Shown piece after piece: positions 28,235 through 41,300 of a stretch of 64,000 nucleotides of DNA. The notes under the pieces were generated by a model. That model was not told the origin of the DNA, did no database searches, and saw only the letters and a list, made by a program, of their open reading frames with translations. This DNA comes from Clostridium sp. JN-1 (GTDB lineage: Bacteria; Bacillota; Clostridia; Clostridiales; Clostridiaceae). The translations under genes were made by a program, and so were the position numbers. How positions within the stretch are numbered: the first letter of the stretch is position 1; each line of letters begins with the position of its first letter. The stretch covers positions 2,542,001 to 2,606,000 of the forward strand of contig NZ_CP033465.1 of the NCBI RefSeq assembly GCF_003718715.1, given 5' to 3'.

Positions 28235-30304
28235 TTATTTATTCCTATCTCCAGTAATCTTTTCCTGTATACTCTTTGGAACTTCTTCATAATGATCAAA
28301 TGCCATTGAGTAAACTCCTCTACCTTGAGTTCTTGATCTCAATACAGTTGCATAACCAAACATCTCTGAAAGTGGAACAAATGCTCTAATTACTTGTGCA
28401 CCTGATCTTGGTTCCATTCCCTCTATTCTACCTCTTCTAGAGTTAATGTCTCCCATTACATCTCCCATGTATTCTTCTGGTGTTGTAACTTCAACCTTCT
28501 CAACAGGCTCAAGCAAAGCTGGATCTGCTTTACCCATAGCATTTTTGAATGCCATTGAAGCAGCAATTTTAAATGCCATTTCTGATGAATCGACATCATG
28601 ATATGATCCATCAAATAATTTAACTTTGAAGTTAATAACAGGATATCCTGCTACTATACCACTCTTAGACGCTTCTTGTATACCATTATCAATTGGTTGA
28701 ATATATTCTTTTGGAATAGCTCCACCAACGATGGCATTTTCAAATGAGTATCCTTCTTCTGTTGGAATCATTTCTATCCAACAATCACCATATTGACCGT
28801 GTCCGCCGGATTGTCTAACAAATTTACCTTCAGCTTTAACTGTTTTTCTAATTGTCTCTTTATATGCAACCTGTGGTTCACCAACGTTACATTCTACTTT
28901 AAATTCCCTCTGAAGTCTATCAACAATTATCTCTAAGTGAAGTTCTCCCATACCAGCTATAATTGTTTGACCTGTCTCTTGATCTGTCCATGTCTTAAAT
29001 GTTGGATCTTCTTCTGCAAGCTTTGCTAAAGCTATACCCATCTTTTCTTGGCTTGCTTTTGTCTTAGGCTCAATAGCTATATCTATAACTGGTTCAGGAA
29101 ATTCCATACTTTCAAGTACAATTGGATGTTCTTCATCACAAAGTGTATTACCTGTTGTAGTTTCTTTTAATCCAACTATTGCTCCCAATTCACCTGCTCT
29201 AAGTTCTTCTACTTCTTGTCTGTGATTTGAATGCATTTTAACTAGTCTTCCTATTCTTTCCCTCTTGCCTTTTGTTGAGTTATATACATATGTACCACTC
29301 TTCATTATTCCAGAATAAACTCTAGTGAAAGCTAGTTTTCCTACAAATGGATCAGTAGCAATTTTGAATGCTAAAGCTGATAATGGTTCATCATCTGATG
29401 CTGGTCTCTCTGTTGGTTCACCAGTTTCAGGAATTGTTCCTTTTATTGGTGGTATATCTAATGGTGATGGCATATAAGCAATAACTGCATCTATCATTGG
29501 TTGAACACCTTTATTTTTGTATGATGATCCGCAAACAACTGGAACCATTTCATTTGCTATTGTAGCTTTTCTAAGTGTTGCTTTGATTTCTTCTTCTGTT
29601 AACTCTTCTCCATCAAGATATTTCATCATTAATTCTTCATCTTGTTCAGCTACTGCTTCTATTAATGCTGTTCTATATTCAGCTGCCTTATCCTTTAAAT
29701 CATCTGGAATTGCAACTTCATCCATAACAGTTCCAAGGTCGTCTTCATATATAATAGCTTCATTTTTAATAAGATCTACTATTCCTTTGAATTTATCTTC
29801 TGCACCTATTGGAATTTGAATTGGAACTGCATTACAATGTAATCTATCTCTTAACATGTTCACGCACATGTAAAAATCTGCACCTGTTGAGTCCATTTTA
29901 TTTACGTATACCATTCTAGGTACTGAATAATTATCTGCCTGTCTCCATACAGTTTCAGTCTGTGGTTCAACACCACCCTTTGCATCTAATACTGTAACTG
30001 CTCCGTCTAGAACTCTAAGTGATCTTTCAACTTCTACTGTGAAATCCACGTGTCCTGGTGTATCTATTATGTTTATTACATGGTCTTTCCACATACAAGT
30101 AGTTGCTGCAGAAGTTATTGTTATACCTCTTTCTTGTTCCTGAACCATCCAGTCCATTGTTGCTTGACCTTCATGAACTTCTCCTATTTTATGAGTTTTT
30201 CCTGTATAAAAAAGTATACGTTCAGTAGTAGTAGTTTTTCCGGCATCAATGTGTGCCATTATTCCAATATTACGGAATTTTTCTAATGGATATTCTCTTT
30301 CCAC
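28235..30304 (-). CDS. fusA: Elongation factor G (canonical, GTG start)
   Basis: A 689-residue translocase with G1 [10 protein letters not shown]3 DTPGHVDF, G4 NKMD, and the domain IV tip region [14 protein letters not shown]. It drives tRNA-mRNA translocation and, with RRF, recycling. GTG at 30304 after GAGGAAA. A perfect 14-pair hairpin stands between it and rpsG. A divergent EF-G paralogue lies at 61121-63205. Confidence 0.98.
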   Translation of the reverse strand: MEREYPLEKFRNIGIMAHIDAGKTTTTERILFYTGKTHKIGEVHEGQATMDWMVQEQERGITITSAATTCMWKDHVINIIDTPGHVDFTVEVERSLRVLDGAVTVLDAKGGVEPQTETVWRQADNYSVPRMVYVNKMDSTGADFYMCVNMLRDRLHCNAVPIQIPIGAEDKFKGIVDLIKNEAIIYEDDLGTVMDEVAIPDDLKDKAAEYRTALIEAVAEQDEELMMKYLDGEELTEEEIKATLRKATIANEMVPVVCGSSYKNKGVQPMIDAVIAYMPSPLDIPPIKGTIPETGEPTERPASDDEPLSALAFKIATDPFVGKLAFTRVYSGIMKSGTYVYNSTKGKRERIGRLVKMHSNHRQEVEELRAGELGAIVGLKETTTGNTLCDEEHPIVLESMEFPEPVIDIAIEPKTKASQEKMGIALAKLAEEDPTFKTWTDQETGQTIIAGMGELHLEIIVDRLQREFKVECNVGEPQVAYKETIRKTVKAEGKFVRQSGGHGQYGDCWIEMIPTEEGYSFENAIVGGAIPKEYIQPIDNGIQEASKSGIVAGYPVINFKVKLFDGSYHDVDSSEMAFKIAASMAFKNAMGKADPALLEPVEKVEVTTPEEYMGDVMGDINSRRGRIEGMEPRSGAQVIRAFVPLSEMFGYATVLRSRTQGRGVYSMAFDHYEEVPKSIQEKITGDRNK

Positions 30305-30349
30305 TTAAATTTCCTCCTCTTAAAGTAAAATTTAGGATTTAAAATTTGA

Positions 30350-30383
30350 CAAAACTGTTTTGGGATAAACCAAAACAGTTTTG
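30350..30383 (-). terminator. Perfect 14-pair hairpin between rpsG and fusA (attenuator candidate)
   Basis: CAAAACTGTTTTGG (30350-30363) and CCAAAACAGTTTTG (30370-30383) are exact complements with a 6-base loop, starting 5 bp after rpsG. On the minus strand TCAAATTTT follows, so partial termination before fusA-tuf is possible. Confidence 0.55.
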
Positions 30384-30387
30384 AATA

Positions 30388-30879
<492 letters not shown>

Positions 30880-31014
30880 TTAAATTTAAGTTCATCGGTA
30901 CTCGATAATCATACGAATATAATATACAATTACCGTAAAGTGCTTTGTACTCCTGCAAAAATCTATATAAATGCTGAAGACATAGCACTATTTTCAACTT
31001 AAATTACCAAAACA

Positions 31015-31392
31015 TTATTTTTGTTTTGGTTTTTTTGCACCATATTTTGATCTTGATTGTAATCTGTTAGCCACTCCTGCTGCATCTAGGGCACCTCTAA
31101 CTATATGATATCTAACACCTGGAAGATCCTTAACTCTTCCTCCTCTTATAAGAACAACACTATGTTCTTGTAAGTTGTGTCCTACTCCAGGTATGTAAGC
31201 AGTAACTTCAAAACCATTTGTTAATCTAACCCTTGCAATTTTTCTTAAAGCTGAGTTAGGCTTCTTTGGTGTTGCAGTCTTTACTACTGTACAAACTCCT
31301 CTTTTTTGAGGACATTCTTTTAGTGCTGGTGCTGTTGATTTAGCACTTGTTGTCTTTCTACCTTTTCTTACTAATTGGCTAATAGTTGGCAT
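31015..31392 (-). CDS. rpsL: 30S ribosomal protein S12
   Basis: A 125-residue S12 ([25 protein letters not shown]). The decoding loop [11 protein letters not shown] carries Lys at the classic streptomycin position, i.e. the sensitive type. [29 protein letters not shown] follows. Confidence 0.98.
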   Translation of the reverse strand: MPTISQLVRKGRKTTSAKSTAPALKECPQKRGVCTVVKTATPKKPNSALRKIARVRLTNGFEVTAYIPGVGHNLQEHSVVLIRGGRVKDLPGVRYHIVRGALDAAGVANRLQSRSKYGAKKPKQK

Positions 31393-31496
31393 AGCTACAC
31401 CTCCTCATCGAATGTTATGCATCAAAATTTATATTAGATGTATAACTAATAATAAACTTTATATTAAATTAATGATATAAACTTAAACTACTATTG

Positions 31497-31736
31497 TTAC
31501 TTTAAAATAACAACTGTTGATGCACCTACATCTATAGCACATAAATGTCCTAATTCCTTCATTGTAGGTACATATATGATCTTCAGGGAGTTTTCTTCAG
31601 CTAAATTAATAACCGGACTTACTAACTTTTCATCGGCATCTTTAGCTATATAAATAGTATCTGCTTTACAACTTTTTATAGCTTTAATTGTCTGTTTTAT
31701 ACCAATTACTTTATTGCCTTCAAGTCTTGAAACCAT
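31497..31736 (-). CDS. L7Ae/L30e/S12e-family RNA-binding protein (YbxF type)
   Basis: A 79-residue L7Ae-fold protein ([53 protein letters not shown]) that binds kink-turn RNA in this family. It lies between rpoC and rpsL, where Firmicutes carry ybxF. The ATG at 31736 is 8 bases after a GGGGG run; an upstream extension to 31823 would run through the promoter region and is rejected. Confidence 0.88.
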   Translation of the reverse strand: MVSRLEGNKVIGIKQTIKAIKSCKADTIYIAKDADEKLVSPVINLAEENSLKIIYVPTMKELGHLCAIDVGASTVVILK

Positions 31737-31758
31737 AAATCTTTCCCCCTTACAATAT

Positions 31759-31790
31759 TGCAGGGTCAGAGTTTTACACTTTGCCCTGCA
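31759..31790 (-). promoter_or_regulatory. Leader hairpin before the L7Ae-family gene
   Basis: TGCAGGG and CCCTGCA form a 7-pair stem around 18 bases that contain a further AGT/ACT pair, giving an internal loop. It sits between the promoter and the ribosome binding site, so it could be a control site for the encoded RNA-binding protein. The internal loop lacks both GA pairs of a standard kink-turn. Confidence 0.45.
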
Positions 31791-31807
31791 GTAAAACACA
31801 CAGGTGT

Positions 31808-31836
31808 ATTTTATCATTTTCAAACTACTATGTCAA
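31808..31836 (-). promoter_or_regulatory. Sigma-A promoter of the L7Ae-rpsL-rpsG-fusA-tuf operon
   Basis: TTGACA (31836-31831) and TAAAAT (31813-31808) with a 17-base spacer, just downstream of rpoC. Confidence 0.85.
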
Positions 31837-31844
31837 TAAGTTAT

Positions 31845-34800
31845 TTAAGCATGTATTTCATCACTTAATCGTTTTGCTTCTTCTTCACCGTCAGTATTAA
31901 TCTTTATTGATCTATACCTTGTCATTCCCGTACCTGCAGGTATCAATTTTCCTATAATTACATTTTCTTTTAATCCTAGAAGTGGATCTACTTTACCTTT
32001 TATAGCTGCATCAGTAAGTACTCTTGTAGTTTCTTGGAAAGATGCTGCCGATAAGAAGGAATCTGTGGCAAGTGCTGCTTTAGTTATTCCAAGCAGTGCA
32101 ACTCTACCTTCTGCAGGGGTCTTACCTTCTGCTTCAGCTTTTTTATTTGCATCTTCAAAGTCAAACATATCTATCATAGTTCCTGGAAGTAATTCGGTAT
32201 CTCCTGGGTCTTCAATCTTTATCTTTCTAGTCATCTGTCTTATTACTACTTCAAGATGCTTATCATTTATATCAACACCCTGCAGTCTATAAACTTTCTG
32301 AACTTCTGATAAAAGATAGTTTTTAACTCCTTGAACTCCCTTTATCCTCAAAATATCATGTGGATTAACAGATCCTTCTGTTACTTCATCTCCGGCATTT
32401 ATTTCATCACCATTAGATACTTTAAGTCTTGAACCAAATGGTATATCATATGTGACTTCTTCACCACTTTGAGTAACAACTATAACAGTTCTCTTTTTCT
32501 TGGTTTCTTCCATCTTTACTGTACCTGAAACTTCACTTACAATAGCAAGACCTTTTGGTTTTCTTGCTTCAAATAATTCCTCAACTCTTGGAAGACCTTG
32601 AGTTATATCTGATCCAGCAACACCACCTGTGTGGAATGTTCTCATTGTAAGCTGGGTACCAGGCTCTCCAATACTTTGGGCTGCTATTATTCCAACTGAC
32701 TCACCTATGTTTATCTTCTGAGCCGTAGCCATATTCATTCCATAGCATTTTGCACAAACACCATGTTTTGCCTTACATGTAAATACTGATCTTATCTTTA
32801 CCTTTTTCAAGCCAGATTTTTCTACCTTTTCAGCAAGCTTCATATCCATATAAGTATCTTTAGGAACTATAACTTCTCCAGTATTTGGATCTATCATATC
32901 TTCTGCAGAGTATCTTCCTGTAAGTCTCTCTGATAAACTTTCTATTACTTCATTTCCTTCTTTTATTTCTGAAACTTCAAATCCATTATGAGTTCCACAA
33001 TCTTCTTCTCTTACTATAACATCCTGACTTACATCAACAAGTCTTCTTGTTAAGTATCCAGAATCGGCTGTCTTTAACGCAGTATCGGCATTACCTTTTC
33101 TAGCTCCATGAGTAGATATAAAGTACTCCAATACATCAAGACCTTCTCTAAAGGATGATCTTATAGGAAGTTCGATAATTTTACCTGATGGATTAGCCAT
33201 AAGACCTCTCATACCTGCTAATTGTTTTATCTGACTCTTTGAACCTCTGGCTCCAGAGTCTGCCATCATGAATATAGGATTGAACTTATCGAGATTTTCC
33301 ATTAAGGCATCTGCTACATCCTCAGTTGTTTTGGTCCACTTTTCTATAACCCTCTCATATCTTTCGTCTTCTGATATAAAGCCCCTTCTATACATCTTTT
33401 CAATCTTGTCGACAGCTGCATCTGCATCTGCAAGCAAAGTTTTCTTAGCTTCTGGGACAACCATATCTGAAGTAGAAACTGTTATAGCACCTATAGTTGA
33501 ATAATGGTATCCTTTTGCTTTTATCTTATCAAGCATTATAGATGTCTGAGTTGCACCATGTTTCATATAACATTTATTTATAACTTCGCCTAAGTTTTTC
33601 TTAGTAACAAGAAAATCTATTTCTAATTTAAATTCATTTTCAGGTTTACTTCTATCTATAAAACCTAAATCCTGAGGAATTGATTCGTTAAATATAATCT
33701 TACCTGGAGTTGTTTGTATTATTCCAGTAACCTTTTCCCCATCTTTAATCTTAGTCAACCTTACTTTAATCTTTGCATGTATATCTATCTGCTTTAATTG
33801 ATAAGCCATAATTACTTCATCTGGAGATGAGAATATTCTTCCCTCACCTTTTACGTTATCCTTATCTGTTGTCAAATAATAAGAACCCAATACCATATCC
33901 TGTGTAGGAACTACAACTGGCTTACCATCTGATGGTTTAAGTATGTTATGTGCAGCAAGCATTAAAAATCTAGCTTCAGATTGAGCTTCAACAGATAGTG
34001 GAACATGGACTGCCATTTGGTCACCATCAAAATCAGCATTATATGCTGTACATGCAAGTGGATGTAATTTTATTGCCCTACCTTCTACAAGTACTGGTTG
34101 AAATGCCTGTATTCCAAGTCTATGAAGCGTAGGGGCACGATTTAATAGTACTGGATGATCTTCTATAACTTCTTCTAATACATCCCAAACTTGCGGCTGA
34201 ACTCTTTCTACCATTCTCTTTGCACTTTTTATGTTATGAGATAAACCACTCTCCACTAATTTCTTCATTACAAAAGGTTTAAATAGTTCAAGTGCCATTT
34301 CCTTTGGAAGTCCGCATTGATACATTCTAAGTTCTGGTCCAACAACTATAACTGAACGTCCTGAGTAGTCAACACGTTTTCCAAGTAAGTTTTGTCTAAA
34401 CCTTCCTTGTTTACCCTTAAGCATATCTGATAGTGATTTTAAAGGTCTATTTCCAGGTCCAGTTACTGCTCTTCCTCTTCTTCCATTATCTATAAGAGCA
34501 TCAACTGCTTCTTGGAGCATTCTCTTTTCATTCCTAACTATTATATCTGGTGCTCCTAAATCTAATAATTTTTTAAGTCTATTATTTCTGTTTATAACTC
34601 TTCTATATAGATCATTTAAATCTGATGTTGCAAACCTTCCACCATCAAGCTGAACCATAGGTCTTAAGTCAGGCGGGATTACAGGTATAACATCTATAAC
34701 CATCCACTCAGGTCTATTTCCAGACTTTTTAAATGATTCTACAACTTCATATCTTCTTATTATTCTTACTTTCTTTTGTCCTGTACTTGTTTTTAAATTC

Positions 34801-35381
34801 TTCTTAAGTTCATCTGATAGTTGATCAAGATCTATTTCTTCTAATAGTTTCTTGATTGGTTCAGCACCCATACCTGCTGTAAAACTATCATCACCATACT
34901 TATCTACTGCTTCTCTATACTCTTTTTCATTTAAAAGTTGTTTTTTTAGAAGTGGTGTTTCCTTAGGATTCAAAACAACATATGAAGCAAAATATAATAC
35001 TTTCTCCAGCGACCTAGGTGACATATCTAAAATCAGTCCCATACGTGATGGTATACCTTTAAAGTACCATATATGGGATACAGGGGCAGCAAGCTCTATA
35101 TGCCCCATTCTCTCACGTCTAACTTTAGCTTTTGTAACCTCAACACCACACCTGTCACAAACTATACCTTTATACCTTATTCTCTTATACTTTCCGCAGT
35201 GACATTCCCAGTCTTTTATAGGTCCAAAAATTCGCTCACAAAACAAGCCATCTCTTTCAGGTTTTAGGGTTCTATAATTTATTGTTTCAGGTTTTTTTAC
35301 TTCACCTCTTGACCATTCTCTTATCTTTTCAGGTGAAGCTAGCCCTATTTGTAATGCATCAAAATTATTCAATTCAAACAA
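31845..35381 (-). CDS. rpoC: RNA polymerase beta-prime subunit (TTG start)
   Basis: This 1178-residue subunit has the N-terminal zinc site ([20 protein letters not shown]), the catalytic Mg loop [12 protein letters not shown], the trigger-loop region [11 protein letters not shown], and the second Cys cluster ([13 protein letters not shown]). Compact length, without the large insertions of proteobacteria. TTG start 8 bases after GGAGG; 17 bp after rpoB. Confidence 0.98.
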   Translation of the reverse strand: MFELNNFDALQIGLASPEKIREWSRGEVKKPETINYRTLKPERDGLFCERIFGPIKDWECHCGKYKRIRYKGIVCDRCGVEVTKAKVRRERMGHIELAAPVSHIWYFKGIPSRMGLILDMSPRSLEKVLYFASYVVLNPKETPLLKKQLLNEKEYREAVDKYGDDSFTAGMGAEPIKKLLEEIDLDQLSDELKKNLKTSTGQKKVRIIRRYEVVESFKKSGNRPEWMVIDVIPVIPPDLRPMVQLDGGRFATSDLNDLYRRVINRNNRLKKLLDLGAPDIIVRNEKRMLQEAVDALIDNGRRGRAVTGPGNRPLKSLSDMLKGKQGRFRQNLLGKRVDYSGRSVIVVGPELRMYQCGLPKEMALELFKPFVMKKLVESGLSHNIKSAKRMVERVQPQVWDVLEEVIEDHPVLLNRAPTLHRLGIQAFQPVLVEGRAIKLHPLACTAYNADFDGDQMAVHVPLSVEAQSEARFLMLAAHNILKPSDGKPVVVPTQDMVLGSYYLTTDKDNVKGEGRIFSSPDEVIMAYQLKQIDIHAKIKVRLTKIKDGEKVTGIIQTTPGKIIFNESIPQDLGFIDRSKPENEFKLEIDFLVTKKNLGEVINKCYMKHGATQTSIMLDKIKAKGYHYSTIGAITVSTSDMVVPEAKKTLLADADAAVDKIEKMYRRGFISEDERYERVIEKWTKTTEDVADALMENLDKFNPIFMMADSGARGSKSQIKQLAGMRGLMANPSGKIIELPIRSSFREGLDVLEYFISTHGARKGNADTALKTADSGYLTRRLVDVSQDVIVREEDCGTHNGFEVSEIKEGNEVIESLSERLTGRYSAEDMIDPNTGEVIVPKDTYMDMKLAEKVEKSGLKKVKIRSVFTCKAKHGVCAKCYGMNMATAQKINIGESVGIIAAQSIGEPGTQLTMRTFHTGGVAGSDITQGLPRVEELFEARKPKGLAIVSEVSGTVKMEETKKKRTVIVVTQSGEEVTYDIPFGSRLKVSNGDEINAGDEVTEGSVNPHDILRIKGVQGVKNYLLSEVQKVYRLQGVDINDKHLEVVIRQMTRKIKIEDPGDTELLPGTMIDMFDFEDANKKAEAEGKTPAEGRVALLGITKAALATDSFLSAASFQETTRVLTDAAIKGKVDPLLGLKENVIIGKLIPAGTGMTRYRSIKINTDGEEEAKRLSDEIHA

Positions 35382-35398
35382 GGGTACATCCTCCCTTC

Positions 35399-38300
35399 CT
35401 AATGTTCGTCATTAAAATCATCTATTTCTAAATTATTTTGAAGATCATCTAAGGATAAATCATCATAATCAAGTTCTAATTCATCGTCTTTTTTTTCAGA
35501 TTCTGTGTACTCATCTGCTGGTGGAGTTTCTGGAGCAGATTCATTGGAATCTTCATTTCCTTCAATATTTACACCTAAATCTTCAGTATCGTCTTCAACG
35601 GATTCTTTAAGTTTAACTTCTTCATTGTCATCATTTAATACTTTAACATCAAGACATAATGCTTGAAGTTCTTTTATAAGAACCTTGAATGATTCAGGCA
35701 CTCCTGGTTCAGGTATATTTTCTCCTTTTACAATTGCCTCGTAAGTTTTAACTCTTCCTACTACATCATCGGATTTAACTGTTAATACTTCCTGAAGTGT
35801 ATGAGCTGCACCATATGCTTCTAGTGCCCATACTTCCATTTCTCCAAATCTCTGTCCTCCAAATTGAGCTTTACCTCCTAATGGCTGTTGAGTAACTAAT
35901 GAATATGGTCCTGTTGACCTAGCATGTATTTTATCATCAACTAGATGTGCAAGTTTTAATATATACATATATCCTACAGTTACACGGCTGTCAAAAGGTT
36001 CTCCAGTTCTTCCATCATATAATACGGTCTTACCATCTTCTTCATATCCTGCTTTTTTAAGACATTCAACTATATCTTCTTCAGTAGCTCCATCAAATAC
36101 TGGTGTTGCTATATGCCATCCCATTTCTGCAGCTGCCCATCCTAGATGTACTTCAAGAACCTGACCTATGTTCATACGTGAAGGTACTCCTAGAGGATTT
36201 AAGCATATCTGAAGCGGTCTTCCATCTGGTAAGAAAGGCATATCTTCTTCTGGAAGTACTCTTGAAATAACACCCTTATTTCCATGTCTTCCTGCCATTT
36301 TATCTCCAACAGATATCTTTCTCTTCTGTGCTATATAACATCTAACAAGTTTATTTACACCTGGAGGAAGTTCATCTCCATTTTCTCTTGTAAATACTTT
36401 TACATCTACAATTATTCCTGATTCTCCATGTGGAACCCTAAGTGAAGTATCTCTTACTTCTCTGGCTTTTTCACCAAATATAGCTCTTAATAATCTTTCT
36501 TCAGCTGTAAGTTCAGTTTCTCCCTTTGGAGTAACTTTTCCAACAAGTATATCGCCTGCTCTAACTTCTGCACCGATTCTTATTATTCCTCTATCGTCTA
36601 TATCCTTTAAAGCATCTTCTCCGACATTCGGTATGTCCCTTGTTATCTCTTCAGGTCCCAACTTAGTGTCTCTTGCTTCTGCTTCATATTCTTCTATGTG
36701 AATTGATGTAAATACATCATTTTTAACTAAGTCTTCAGAAATTAACATGGCATCTTCATAGTTATAACCTTCCCATGTTATGAAGCCCATTCTTATATTC
36801 TTTCCTAATGCTATTTCTCCAAGATCGGTAGATGGTCCATCAGCAAGCACAGTACCTTTATCTACCTTTTCTCCTTTAGTAACTATAGGTCTTTGATTTA
36901 TACATGTACCCTGGTTTGATCTCTTGAATTTAAGGAGTCTATAAGTATCTATTCCTCCATCTGAATCCCTTTTAACTCTTATTTCATTAGCACATACGTA
37001 AATAACTGTTCCTGCATTTCTAGACTTAGGCAATACACCCGAATCAACTGCTGCTTTCAATTCTATTCCTGTACCAACAATTGGAGTTTGAGGCTTTAAT
37101 AGCGGTACTGCCTGACGCTGCATGTTAGATCCCATAAGTGCACGGCTGGCATCATCATTTTCAAGGAACGGTATCATTGCAGTAGCAACAGAAACTATCT
37201 GTCTTGCAGAAACATCCATAAGATCAACATCTTGACGAGGTACTACAATAACATCTTCCTTATCTCTTACTGTTACTTTGCTATCTAAGAAGCGTCCATT
37301 TTCATCTAAAGGTTCATTAGCTTTAGCTATTACATATTCATCTTCTTCATCAGCAGTCATATAAACTATTTCATCTTTTACTATTCCAGTTTCCTTATCA
37401 ACTACCCTATATGGTGCTTCTATAAATCCATACTCATTTACTTTTGCATAAGCAGCTAATGAATTTATAAGTCCTATGTTTGGTCCTTCTGGAGTCTCTA
37501 TAGGACACATTCTTCCATAATGTGAATGATGAACATCTCTAACTTCAAATCCTGCTCTCTCTCTTGAAAGTCCACCTGGTCCTAAAGCAGATAACCTTCT
37601 CTTGTGAGTTAATTCCGATAAAGGATTGGTCTGATCCATAAATTGTGAGAGCTGTGAACTGCCAAAAAACTCTTTAATAGATGCTGCTACTGGTCTTATA
37701 TTTATCAAAGCTTGAGGTGTTATTACCTCTTGATCTTGAATAGTCATTCTTTCCTTGACTACTCTTTCCATTCTTGAAAGACCTATTCTAAATTGGTTTT
37801 GAAGCAGTTCGCCAACAGATCTAAGTCTTCTATTTCCAAGGTGATCAATATCATCAGTATGACCAACATCATATGCCAAGCCCAATTCATAACTTATAGT
37901 TGCATATATATCGTCTCTTATAATGTGCTTTGGTATCAGAGAATGCATATTATTTCTTATTTGATTTTTTATACTCTTTTCATCATTATAATTATCCAAT
38001 ATCTCTTTTAAAGCTGGATAATAAACGAGTTCCTTTATATTTAAATCAGTAATGTCAAAATTGACAAACTTATGTATGTCAACAAAATGATTTCCTATAA
38101 CTCTAACTATTCTATCTTCTAGCTCTATATCTACTACGTTGATACCACAATTCTGTATTTGAATTGCTTTTTCCCTACTTATTTTTTCACCTTTTTGAAC
38201 AATTATTTCGCCTGTTTGCGGATTTACAATATCATCAGCTGATATTCTATTCATTATTCTAAGGTATAGGGATAATTTTTTATTAAATTTATATCTTCCT

Positions 38301-39109
38301 ACTCTAGACAAATCATATCTCTTTGCATCAAAAAATAGAGATTCTATAAGTGACTGTGCGCTATCAACAGTAGGAGGTTCTCCTGGTCTTAATCTCTTGT
38401 ATATTTCAAGTAATGCCTCTTCACGAGTCTTTGTATTATCTTTTTCTATAGTTGATTTTAGTCTTTCATCTTCTCCAAAGAAATCAACTATTTCAGCATC
38501 TGTTCCATAACCCATTGCCCTTATTAAGATGGTTATAGGTAATTTTCTTGTCTTGTCTATTCTTACATATATTATGTCATTAGAATCTGTTTCATACTCA
38601 AGCCATGCACCTCTATTTGGTATAACTGTTGATGAAAAAAGTTTTTTACCTGTTTTATCAATTGTCATATCATAGTATACACCTGGCGATCTAACTAGCT
38701 GACTTACAATTACCCTCTCGGCTCCATTTATAATGAAAGTTCCTTGTTCAGTCATAAGAGGGAAATCTCCCATAAATACTTCTTGTTCTTTAACTTCACC
38801 AGTTTCTTTGTTAAGTAACCTGACTTTTACTCTTAGTGGTACTGCATAAGTCGAATCTCTCTCTTTACACTCTTCGACAGAATATTTAATGTTATCCATA
38901 TCCAATTTATATCCAACAAATTCTAGATTTAAATTTGCTGTATAATCTTGAATAGGATTTATGTCATCAAATACCTCGTGCAAACCTTCCTTTAGAAACC
39001 ACTTATAAGAATTTAGCTGAACCTCGATTAAGTTTGGCATTTTTGCCACTTCATTAAGCCTGGAAAAGCTCATTCTTGTTCTTTTACCAACTTGGACAGG
39101 ATGTACCAT
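35399..39109 (-). CDS. rpoB: RNA polymerase beta subunit
   Basis: This 1236-residue subunit has the rifampicin pocket ([33 protein letters not shown]), which shows the sensitive-type residues, and [15 protein letters not shown]. The C terminus carries a long acidic Asp/Glu-rich tail (about 75 residues), longer than in Bacillus. Preceded by its own promoter and a 330-bp spacer after rplL. Confidence 0.98.
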   Translation of the reverse strand: MVHPVQVGKRTRMSFSRLNEVAKMPNLIEVQLNSYKWFLKEGLHEVFDDINPIQDYTANLNLEFVGYKLDMDNIKYSVEECKERDSTYAVPLRVKVRLLNKETGEVKEQEVFMGDFPLMTEQGTFIINGAERVIVSQLVRSPGVYYDMTIDKTGKKLFSSTVIPNRGAWLEYETDSNDIIYVRIDKTRKLPITILIRAMGYGTDAEIVDFFGEDERLKSTIEKDNTKTREEALLEIYKRLRPGEPPTVDSAQSLIESLFFDAKRYDLSRVGRYKFNKKLSLYLRIMNRISADDIVNPQTGEIIVQKGEKISREKAIQIQNCGINVVDIELEDRIVRVIGNHFVDIHKFVNFDITDLNIKELVYYPALKEILDNYNDEKSIKNQIRNNMHSLIPKHIIRDDIYATISYELGLAYDVGHTDDIDHLGNRRLRSVGELLQNQFRIGLSRMERVVKERMTIQDQEVITPQALINIRPVAASIKEFFGSSQLSQFMDQTNPLSELTHKRRLSALGPGGLSRERAGFEVRDVHHSHYGRMCPIETPEGPNIGLINSLAAYAKVNEYGFIEAPYRVVDKETGIVKDEIVYMTADEEDEYVIAKANEPLDENGRFLDSKVTVRDKEDVIVVPRQDVDLMDVSARQIVSVATAMIPFLENDDASRALMGSNMQRQAVPLLKPQTPIVGTGIELKAAVDSGVLPKSRNAGTVIYVCANEIRVKRDSDGGIDTYRLLKFKRSNQGTCINQRPIVTKGEKVDKGTVLADGPSTDLGEIALGKNIRMGFITWEGYNYEDAMLISEDLVKNDVFTSIHIEEYEAEARDTKLGPEEITRDIPNVGEDALKDIDDRGIIRIGAEVRAGDILVGKVTPKGETELTAEERLLRAIFGEKAREVRDTSLRVPHGESGIIVDVKVFTRENGDELPPGVNKLVRCYIAQKRKISVGDKMAGRHGNKGVISRVLPEEDMPFLPDGRPLQICLNPLGVPSRMNIGQVLEVHLGWAAAEMGWHIATPVFDGATEEDIVECLKKAGYEEDGKTVLYDGRTGEPFDSRVTVGYMYILKLAHLVDDKIHARSTGPYSLVTQQPLGGKAQFGGQRFGEMEVWALEAYGAAHTLQEVLTVKSDDVVGRVKTYEAIVKGENIPEPGVPESFKVLIKELQALCLDVKVLNDDNEEVKLKESVEDDTEDLGVNIEGNEDSNESAPETPPADEYTESEKKDDELELDYDDLSLDDLQNNLEIDDFNDEH

Positions 39110-39276
39110 TGACTTTCACCCCTTGCATAAACTAAAAATAACCAAAAACACATGCTTAAAAATGTATTTCTGGGTTAATTTCACTGCTATCAAATTATTA
39201 TAACCTATTTTGCATAATTAATACAATTTTAAATTTAAATAATTATAAATTTTATAATAAATCAATGCAATTAATT

Positions 39277-39305
39277 ATTCTATCACAAAACAATTGTATT
39301 GTCAA
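39277..39305 (-). promoter_or_regulatory. Sigma-A promoter of rpoB-rpoC
   Basis: TTGACA (39305-39300) and TAGAAT (39282-39277), 17-base spacer. A second TATAAT (GGTTATAAT) lies closer to rpoB. The rest of the 39110-39393 spacer is very AT-rich with no gene. Confidence 0.78.
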
Positions 39306-39393
39306 TATAATTTAAAAATAATCATATTAAAATACTGTTATAATTTCATACTAATATTTAAACAAATTCATACTATATTTTATTTTATATTTT

Positions 39394-39426
39394 AAAAAAG
39401 AGGCACTTTTTTTTAAAGTGTCTCTT
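39394..39426 (-). terminator. Terminator or attenuator after rplL
   Basis: AAGAGACACTTT and AAAGTGCCTCTT (minus strand) form a 12-pair stem with one mismatch and a 5-base loop, followed by TTTT. It stands 15 bp after rplL and before rpoB, the position where the operon is partly terminated in many bacteria. Confidence 0.8.
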
Positions 39427-39440
39427 AATTTTAAAAGTTA

Positions 39441-39809
39441 TTATTTTAATTCAACAGCAGCTCCAACTTCTGTAAGTTTTGCTTTCATAGCTTCTGCTTC
39501 ATCTTTTGCTACAGCTTCTTTTAATGTCTTAGGAGCTCCATCAACTAATGCTTTAGCATCTTTTAATCCTAATCCAGTTATCTCTCTAACTGCTTTTATA
39601 ACTTTGATTTTTTCTGATCCAATGCTTGTTAATACTACATCAAATTCAGTCTTTTCTTCAGCAGCACCTGCAGCACCTGCGCCTGCACCTGCAACTGCAG
39701 CTGGAGCAGCAGCGCTTACTCCAAATTCTTCTTCACATGCTTTTACTAATTCATTTAATTCTAAAACGCTCATGTCTTTTATAGCTTGAATTATTTCTTC
39801 TTTATTCAT
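39441..39809 (-). CDS. rplL: 50S ribosomal protein L7/L12
   Basis: A 122-residue stalk protein: N-terminal dimerisation helices, an Ala/Gly-rich hinge ([20 protein letters not shown]), and the factor-binding C-terminal domain ([33 protein letters not shown]). Confidence 0.98.
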   Translation of the reverse strand: MNKEEIIQAIKDMSVLELNELVKACEEEFGVSAAAPAAVAGAGAGAAGAAEEKTEFDVVLTSIGSEKIKVIKAVREITGLGLKDAKALVDGAPKTLKEAVAKDEAEAMKAKLTEVGAAVELK

Positions 39810-39851
39810 TTATTGGCACCTCCAAAATTTCCTTTTTTTAAACATACATGA

Positions 39852-40352
39852 TTATGCTTCTTGAGATTCTTTTTGTTCTTTTATAGCATTTAATAAGTAA
39901 ACAGCTTTTGATAATGGAGCCTTGAAGCTTCCAAGAAGTTTTGCAATAAGAACTTCTTTTGGTGGAATCTTTGCAAGTTGCATAATTTTATCTTGATCAA
40001 AGATTTCTCCTTGAACTACTCCACCTTTTAATTCTAATTTTTTATGATCTTTTGCAAAATCGTTAAGAATTCTTGCTGGTGCAGTTGGATCATCATATCC
40101 AAGTGCTATTGATACTGGTCCTTTAAGAATATCAGCTAATCCGTCGTATCCTAATTCCTTTGCAGCTAGTGTAACCAAAGTATTTTTATAAACCTTGTAT
40201 TCTACACCAGATTCTCTTAAATTTTTTCTAAGTGCAGTGTCTTCTTCAACAGTTAGACCTTGATATTTAGAAAGAACTATGCACTGAGCTTTTTCCATTT
40301 TTTCTTTTATTTCTAAAACCTTTGCTTCTTTTAATTCTCTGTTTTTTCCCAC
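39852..40352 (-). CDS. rplJ: 50S ribosomal protein L10 (GTG start)
   Basis: A 166-residue L10 (REAK-type N terminus, [34 protein letters not shown]) that anchors L7/L12 dimers through its C-terminal helix. GTG at 40352 follows GGAGG by 10 bases. Expression is presumably controlled by the upstream L10 leader. Confidence 0.97.
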   Translation of the reverse strand: MGKNRELKEAKVLEIKEKMEKAQCIVLSKYQGLTVEEDTALRKNLRESGVEYKVYKNTLVTLAAKELGYDGLADILKGPVSIALGYDDPTAPARILNDFAKDHKKLELKGGVVQGEIFDQDKIMQLAKIPPKEVLIAKLLGSFKAPLSKAVYLLNAIKEQKESQEA

Positions 40353-40384
40353 TGTGTGTCCACCTCCTCACAGTTTAAACTGTA

Positions 40385-40504
40385 TTTATGGAAAATTTAA
40401 AGTCCCTCCATAAACATGAAGAGACCAACATTTCAAAATATATGTCTATTGGAATCCTCGGTAGGTTGGTAATCCTTTATGCTTTCGCACCTACTGTCTA
40501 TGGA
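40385..40504 (-). promoter_or_regulatory. L10 leader (autoregulatory RNA)
   Basis: The 5' UTR of rplJ carries the hallmarks of the Firmicutes L10 leader: AGACAGTAGGTGC...GGATTACCAACCTACCGAGGATT, which pairs (AGTAGGTGC with CAACCTACC), and a later stem (TTTATGGAGGGAC.../TCCATAAA) near the ribosome binding site. Excess L10(L12)4 would bind and shut down the operon. Confidence 0.85.
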
Positions 40505-40524
40505 ATATTTATTAAACTGTTAAG

Positions 40525-40553
40525 ATTATATACAAATCTATAACATATGTCAA
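40525..40553 (-). promoter_or_regulatory. Sigma-A promoter of rplJ-rplL
   Basis: TTGACA (40553-40548) and TATAAT (40530-40525), perfect consensus with a 17-base spacer, starting 3 bp after the rplA stop codon. It gives a leader of about 165 bases. Confidence 0.9.
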
Positions 40554-40555
40554 TA

Positions 40556-41245
40556 TTATTCTAAAACTTTTACTGGATTTATTTTTATTCCAGGTCCCAT
40601 TGTACTTGAAACTACAACTGATTTCAAATATTGACCTTTAGCAGCTGCCGGTTTAGCTTTAACTACAGCTTCCATCAAGGCACGGAAATTTTCTTCTAAT
40701 TTTTTAACATCAAAAGATTTCTTTCCTATCATAACGTGAATTATAGAAGTTTTATCAACTCTATACTCAACTTTACCAGCTTTGATTTCGCTTATTGCCT
40801 TAGCAACGTCAAAAGTAACTGTACCGGATTTTGGATTTGGCATTAATCCTTTAGGTCCTAAAACTCTACCTAATCTACCAACAACACCCATCATGTCTGG
40901 AGTTGCAACTACTACATCAAAATCAAACCAATTTTCCTTTTGAATTTTCTGTACGTATTCTTCAGCTCCTACATAATCAGCTCCTGCTTCTTCAGCTTCT
41001 TTTGCTTTGTCGCCTTTTGCAAAAACTAAAACTCTTACTTTCTTACCAGTTCCATGAGGAAGTACAACTGCTCCTCTAACTTGTTGGTCTGCATGTCTTG
41101 GATCTACACCAAGTCTTAAAGCTAATTCTATAGTTTCATCAAATTTAGCTTTTGATGTTTTTAATACAAGCTCCATAGCTTCTGATGGAGTGTATAATAC
41201 ATTTTTGTCAATTAATTTAATGCTCTCTTTGTAATTCTTTCCCAT
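40556..41245 (-). CDS. rplA: 50S ribosomal protein L1
   Basis: A 229-residue L1 (the mobile L1 stalk that moves E-site tRNA), with [22 protein letters not shown] and [22 protein letters not shown]1 represses its own mRNA in many bacteria. Located 55 bp after rplK. Confidence 0.98.
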   Translation of the reverse strand: MGKNYKESIKLIDKNVLYTPSEAMELVLKTSKAKFDETIELALRLGVDPRHADQQVRGAVVLPHGTGKKVRVLVFAKGDKAKEAEEAGADYVGAEEYVQKIQKENWFDFDVVVATPDMMGVVGRLGRVLGPKGLMPNPKSGTVTFDVAKAISEIKAGKVEYRVDKTSIIHVMIGKKSFDVKKLEENFRALMEAVVKAKPAAAKGQYLKSVVVSSTMGPGIKINPVKVLE

Positions 41246-41300
41246 CTTTCAATCCTCCTTGTGGTTTTAACGGTCTTAAGCCTCCCACTACTTTTAAAAA

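Noticed and set aside
31759-31790. Classical kink-turn in the L7Ae-family gene leader
   Set aside because: The internal loop has CTGA on one side but no matching GA after the 3-base bulge on the other; only a plain hairpin can be supported.
31737-31823. N-terminal extension of the L7Ae-family protein to 31823
   Set aside because: The extension translates the promoter and leader hairpin, and a G-run ribosome site fits the ATG at 31736.
37793-38011. 72-codon plus-strand frame inside rpoB
   Set aside because: Antisense of conserved rpoB sequence with no start signal.
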